Shown here piece after piece: positions 60,603-64,000 of a stretch of 64,000 bases of DNA. Origin of the DNA: Kumtagia sp052180275 (GTDB taxonomy: Bacteria > Pseudomonadota > Alphaproteobacteria > Rhizobiales > Rhizobiaceae); NCBI RefSeq assembly GCF_052180275.1, contig NZ_CP197465.1, forward strand, positions 496,001 through 560,000, read 5' to 3'. The notes beneath the pieces were generated by a model. That model was not told where the DNA came from and ran no database searches. It saw only the letters and a program-made list of their open reading frames with translations. Made by a program: the position numbers and the translations under genes. Position 1 is the stretch's first letter. Each line of letters opens with the position of its first letter.

Positions 60603-61424
60603 ATGCCCCGCATTTTCGATTTCGGCGGCCGCGAGGTTGAGCGCAGCGTCACCGTCGCTGGGCTGCGTGCCCTGAAGGGAACTGGCCGGCGCGCCGCGCA
60701 GGTGACCGCCGAGACCGCCGACGAAGCGGCGGCGGCGGAAGCGGCAGGCGTCGAGATGGTGGTCTGCCGCGCGGTCAACGTGCCGAAGGTGCGCGAAGGC
60801 TCAAAAAAGGTCTTCGTCACCGCAGCACTCGGTTTTGCCGACGCGATCACGGCAGAAGAAGTCCTGCGTACCGCCTTCTCGGCCATCGTCGCCGGCGCGG
60901 ATGCCGTGATCACCGGGCGCGGCTGGGATACGGTGAAGATGCTTGCGGCCGAGCAGATCCCCGTCATGGGTCATCTCGGTTTCGTGCCGCGCAAATCGAC
61001 CTGGGTCGGCGGTGTTCGCGCCGTCGGCAAGACGGCCGATGAGGCGATGGAACTCTTCGACCGTTTCCGCCGGCTGGAGGACGCCGGCGCCTTCGCCGTC
61101 GAATGCGAGGTCATCCCGGCGGCGGTCATGGCCGAGATCAACCGGCGCACGGGCCTCGTCACCGTTTCGCTCGGCTCCGGCCCCGACGCCGACGTGATCT
61201 TCCTCTTCACCTCCGACATATGCGGCGAAGCACAACGCCTACCGCGCCATGCCCGTGCCTGGGGCGATCTCGCCTCGCTGCATCAGCAGGTTCGCGACGA
61301 GCGGGTCAGGGCTCTTTCCGGCTTTCGCGCCGAAGTGACTTCGGGCGGATATCCTGGCGAAGGAGAGGTGGCGCAGATCACGCAGGATGAACTCGGCAGG
61401 TTCCGGGCTGCTCTGGGCGATTGA
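60603..61424 (+). CDS. PanB-like protein lacking the usual metal ligands
   Basis: A 273-residue protein resembling ketopantoate hydroxymethyltransferase (PanB), a TIM-barrel enzyme using methylene-tetrahydrofolate. Clear similarity runs through IPVMGHLGFVP (119-129), VGGVRAVGKTADEA, LEDAGAFAVECEVIPAAVMA and GSGPDADV. By hand alignment Glu169 matches the PanB base, but the magnesium ligands (GDS, ADLPF and KLEGG motifs) are replaced by CRA (55-57), AALGF and ITGRG. It probably does not make ketopantoate. It follows a ribose-use operon. Confidence 0.8.
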   Translation: MPRIFDFGGREVERSVTVAGLRALKGTGRRAAQVTAETADEAAAAEAAGVEMVVCRAVNVPKVREGSKKVFVTAALGFADAITAEEVLRTAFSAIVAGADAVITGRGWDTVKMLAAEQIPVMGHLGFVPRKSTWVGGVRAVGKTADEAMELFDRFRRLEDAGAFAVECEVIPAAVMAEINRRTGLVTVSLGSGPDADVIFLFTSDICGEAQRLPRHARAWGDLASLHQQVRDERVRALSGFRAEVTSGGYPGEGEVAQITQDELGRFRAALGD

Positions 61425-61573
61425 CCGAAATAATATTGCCGATGCTTTTTCATCGCCGAAGTCTGGCGTTCCATTGCCGGAGCCAAAAGGCAGCGTGGCA
61501 ACGTGGAATCTTGGTCGAAGCCGCGGAACGCAAAGGTTCCGGTGTCCTGCGGCTTCCACCGGGAAGAGGGCAG

Positions 61574-62344
61574 CTAGAACAACTGCGCCGAGCTGTCCCA
61601 AAGCAGCTTGACGGCGATCAGTCCCACCGTCGCGTAGGTGAACGGATAAAAGATCTCCGGTCGCATGCGGCGCACCAGCCAGGCGCCGGCCAGCGTCGCC
61701 AGCGGCGCGATCGGCATCAGCACGGCAGAGGCGGAGAGGTTGGCCGTATCGAACTGGCCGAGGGCGAAATACGGGATCAGCTTGACCGCATTGCTGACGG
61801 CAAAGAAAATTGCGGCGGTGCCGGTCAACACCTTTGGATCGAGCTTGAGCGGCAGCGCGTAGACCTGGAAGGGTGGTCCGCCGACATGGGCGACAAAGCT
61901 GGTGAAGCCGGCCACCGTGCCCCAGAACGCCGCGAGCACGCGGTTGCGTTGCGCCTTGTGGGCGGCGCCGTGGCGGATCTGCTGGAAGGCCCAGCGCAGC
62001 ACGAACACCAGCGCCACCGCGCCGACGATGAGGCGCACCATGTCCGCCGTCACGAGCGCGGCGGTCAGCCAGCCGGCACCGATGCCGACCAGCGAGCCCG
62101 GCAGCATCGACCGTAGCACTTCGCGGTCGAACACGCCGCGCCAGCTCCACAGCGACACCATGTCGGACAGCACCAGGATCGGCAGCAGGATCGCCGCCGC
62201 CTGCACCGGCGACATCGTCAGCGCCATCAACGGCACGCCGACGAAACCCACCGAACCGCCGAAGCCGCCCTTCGACAGGCCGACCAGGATCACGGCCGGG
62301 ACTGCGACGGCGTAGAACCACGGGTCGGTCAGGAGAGGGATCAT
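61574..62344 (-). CDS. TauE/SafE family membrane transporter
   Basis: A 256-residue integral membrane protein with about eight helices. The two family repeats start at VPAVILVGLSKGGFGGSVGF and near AAFWGTVAGFTSFVAHVGGP. The family exports sulfite, sulfoacetate or similar anions. It starts at the ATG at 62344, preceded by TCCTCTCCCT read as AGGAGAGGG on the minus strand. The frame is open further upstream but without conserved character. It diverges from the ThiE-like gene. Confidence 0.88.
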   Translation of the reverse strand: MIPLLTDPWFYAVAVPAVILVGLSKGGFGGSVGFVGVPLMALTMSPVQAAAILLPILVLSDMVSLWSWRGVFDREVLRSMLPGSLVGIGAGWLTAALVTADMVRLIVGAVALVFVLRWAFQQIRHGAAHKAQRNRVLAAFWGTVAGFTSFVAHVGGPPFQVYALPLKLDPKVLTGTAAIFFAVSNAVKLIPYFALGQFDTANLSASAVLMPIAPLATLAGAWLVRRMRPEIFYPFTYATVGLIAVKLLWDSSAQLF

Positions 62345-62515
62345 GCGGAAGGCCTTGGTACGAAGGCGTGCCATAGCGCGCCGCGCCGGCTTTGGCGATA
62401 GCGCCTGTTCAAATGCGGCCGCCTCGTTTATGCCAAAATCCAACCAAGATCGCGCGGCATGGCTGCGCTTCCGGATTATCTCCACGAATTCCAGATGGGC
62501 GGCCGCCGCACCGAC

Positions 62516-63172
62516 ATGACTGACAGATCGCCTCTCAACCGCTGCCGTGTCGTGCTGATCGCACCGGCCGACGAAAGCGCCGAGCGTTTCGGCCCGCGGC
62601 TGCTCGAAGCAGCGGCCGGCGGCGATGTCGCATCGCTGATCATACCCGCACGCGGCGACGAAGCGTCGTTCCAGGATTTTGCCGAGCCGATCGTGCGGAT
62701 TGCCCAGGCCGCGGGGATTGCCGCCATCGTCGCAGACGACACACGCATTGCCGGCCGGGTGGGCGCCGACGGCATCCATCTCGAAACCCGCAAGGACGAG
62801 TTGCGGCAGGCGACAGAGCGCTGGCAGGGGAAGCTGATCGTCGGGGCCGGCGGCGCGACAACCCGCGACGACGCGCTGGAGCTCGGCGAGACCCAGCCGG
62901 ACTACATCTTCTTCGGCCGCTTCGGTTTCGACAACAAACCGGAGCCGCACCGCCGCAACCTGTCGCTAGGGTCCTGGTGGGCCGGCGTGGTTCAGATCCC
63001 CTGCATCGTGCTCGGCGGCTCCGATATTGCCTCCGTGGAGGCAGTCGCGGCCACCGGTGCGGATTTCGTGGCGCTCTCCAGCGCGGTGTTCGGCGAAGGC
63101 GTCGATCCGCGCTCCGCCATCGCGCGCGCCAACGACATCCTCGACAATGTCGCTCCGCCGTTCGAGGACTAG
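62516..63172 (+). CDS. Thiamine phosphate synthase/TenI-like protein
   Basis: A 218-residue TIM-barrel protein of the ThiE/TenI family. Typical segments are AAIVADDTRIAGRVGADGIHLE, the pyrophosphate-loop-like GAGGATTRDDALELGETQPDYIFFG and GGSDIASVEAVAATGADFVALSSAVF. It lacks several ThiE active-site residues at positions I can align, so it may be a TenI-like or divergent protein. ATG 62516 begins MTDRSPLNRC; ATG 62495 and 62459 in frame are alternatives. Confidence 0.75.
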   Translation: MTDRSPLNRCRVVLIAPADESAERFGPRLLEAAAGGDVASLIIPARGDEASFQDFAEPIVRIAQAAGIAAIVADDTRIAGRVGADGIHLETRKDELRQATERWQGKLIVGAGGATTRDDALELGETQPDYIFFGRFGFDNKPEPHRRNLSLGSWWAGVVQIPCIVLGGSDIASVEAVAATGADFVALSSAVFGEGVDPRSAIARANDILDNVAPPFED

Positions 63173-63175
63173 GTC

Positions 63176-64000
63176 GTGTCTTCGATCAGATGGATGCTGA
63201 TGGCGCTGCTTGTCTCCGTTCTGCCGGCCGCCGCGGTTCCGCCGCCCGCGGTCGAAACGAAAGACGACGCCGTCACGTTGAAGCCGGCCGACCCGAAGCG
63301 GTTCTCCGGCGGTCTGACGCGCGACGGCGATGTCGATCCGGAACGGTTCGGGGCCAAGCAGCCGGACCCGGCCTATGGCGCTTTCCAGCGCGGGCTTTAC
63401 ATCACCGCCTACAATCTTGCCCTGCCGCGCGCCGAGAACGGCGACCCCGCGGCGCAGACGCTGGTGGCCGAAATCCTGTCGCGCGGCCTCGGCATGCGCC
63501 GGGACGACGCCAAAGCCGCGGGGTGGTACGCGCTGGCCTCCGAGCAAGGCGTCCCCGAAGCGCAGTTCCAGTATGCGCTGCTGCTGCTCGACGGGCGCTT
63601 CGTCAAGAAGGACGAGAAGGAGGCCTACGCGCTGATGCAGGCGGCCGCCGAGGCCGGCAACCGTCTCGCCCAGTTCAATTTCGCCCAGATGCTGGTGAGA
63701 CGCGAGCCGGACGAGCGCGGCCTGAAGAAGGCGGTGTCCTATTATCGACGGGCTGCCGATGCCGGGCTCGCCGATGCGCAATATGCGATGTCGCAGGTCT
63801 ACGCCAACGGCACCGGCGGCGAACGCAAGGACGACGTCGAGGCCCGCCGCTTTCTGTTCCTTGCCGCCCGCCAGAATTTCGATACGGCGCAACTCGATCT
63901 CGGGCGTTGGATGATGGCGGGCCGCGGCGGCGAGAGGAAGCGCACGGAAGGTTTCGCCTGGCTGCTGCGCGCGGCGCGCGGCGGCAATGTCGCCGCCCAG
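63176..64000 (+). CDS. Secreted Sel1-like repeat protein (partial, runs off the window)
   Basis: The frame is open from GTG 63176 to the window end (275 codons). A signal peptide (IRWMLMALLVSVLPAAA) is followed by Sel1-type helical repeats: LGMRRDDAKAAGWYALASEQ, KKDEKEAYALMQAAAEAGN, LKKAVSYYRRAADAGLADAQ and later RKRTEGFAWLLRAARGGN. Such repeats bind proteins, often in the periplasm. ATG 63194 is a later start. It begins four bases after the ThiE-like stop. Confidence 0.85.
   Translation, partial: MSSIRWMLMALLVSVLPAAAVPPPAVETKDDAVTLKPADPKRFSGGLTRDGDVDPERFGAKQPDPAYGAFQRGLYITAYNLALPRAENGDPAAQTLVAEILSRGLGMRRDDAKAAGWYALASEQGVPEAQFQYALLLLDGRFVKKDEKEAYALMQAAAEAGNRLAQFNFAQMLVRREPDERGLKKAVSYYRRAADAGLADAQYAMSQVYANGTGGERKDDVEARRFLFLAARQNFDTAQLDLGRWMMAGRGGERKRTEGFAWLLRAARGGNVAAQ

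Noticed and set aside
1..64000. CRISPR arrays, rRNA genes, prophage or insertion-sequence transposases
   Set aside because: No regularly spaced direct repeats, rRNA-like sequence, phage structural genes or transposase motifs were seen; the repeats present are isolated palindromes.

Overview
The window is a high-GC chromosomal stretch from an alphaproteobacterium, most likely Hyphomicrobiales (Rhizobiales) close to Mesorhizobium, Aminobacter or another Phyllobacteriaceae genus. This rests on the dense sugar and amino-acid ABC transporter operons, the RcdA (DUF1465), DUF1737, DUF1428 and OpgC genes, a BiuH/AtzF biuret pathway like that of Rhizobium, and several intergenic inverted repeats. Genus placement is an inference; no rRNA gene is present.

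Region 1 (1-8.6 kb) is core genome: rplS, small hypothetical genes, and leuB and leuD on the minus strand. An AT-rich gene with a PD-(D/E)xK nuclease signature sits between leuD and a RidA gene and looks acquired. Region 2 (8.6-14.6 kb) is one minus-strand operon: two polar amino-acid permeases, an ATPase, a glycosylasparaginase-type Ntn hydrolase, a binding protein, CutC and a LacI regulator. A perfect LacI-type palindrome lies just upstream of the first gene. Region 3 (14.6-25.3 kb) holds mixed metabolic genes (GFA protein, FAD oxidoreductase, CitE-like lyase, SDR, OpgC, LysR, PNPOx-like, acyl-CoA ligase) and rcdA.

Region 4 (25.3-30.4 kb) is ruvC...ruvA-ruvB, interrupted by a frameshifted RtcB-family gene and a VapBC module, followed by tRNA-Gly(GCC). 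Region 5 (30.4-42.7 kb) is a sugar or sugar-acid catabolic operon: a DgoD-like dehydratase, an SDR, two ribose-type ABC transporters (one an ATPase-permease fusion), and a truncated SMP-30 lactonase. A FadR-type regulator, near-identical operator-like palindromes and an aldose epimerase lie at its head. Region 6 (42.9-52.3 kb) is a biuret-use operon: a GntR regulator diverges from a BMP-type ABC transporter, biuret hydrolase, a second cysteine hydrolase, a cupin and allophanate hydrolase.

Region 7 (52.3-61.4 kb) starts with a hypothetical gene broken by a homopolymer frameshift. An AraC regulator then diverges from an unusual operon: Fe(II)/2-oxoglutarate dioxygenase, ribose-type ABC transporter, ribokinase, RbsD and a PanB-like protein lacking the expected metal ligands. 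This is the best candidate for an undescribed pathway. Region 8 (61.5-64 kb) has a TauE/SafE permease, a ThiE/TenI-like protein and a Sel1-repeat protein running off the end. No CRISPR array, rRNA gene, prophage or intact insertion sequence was seen.
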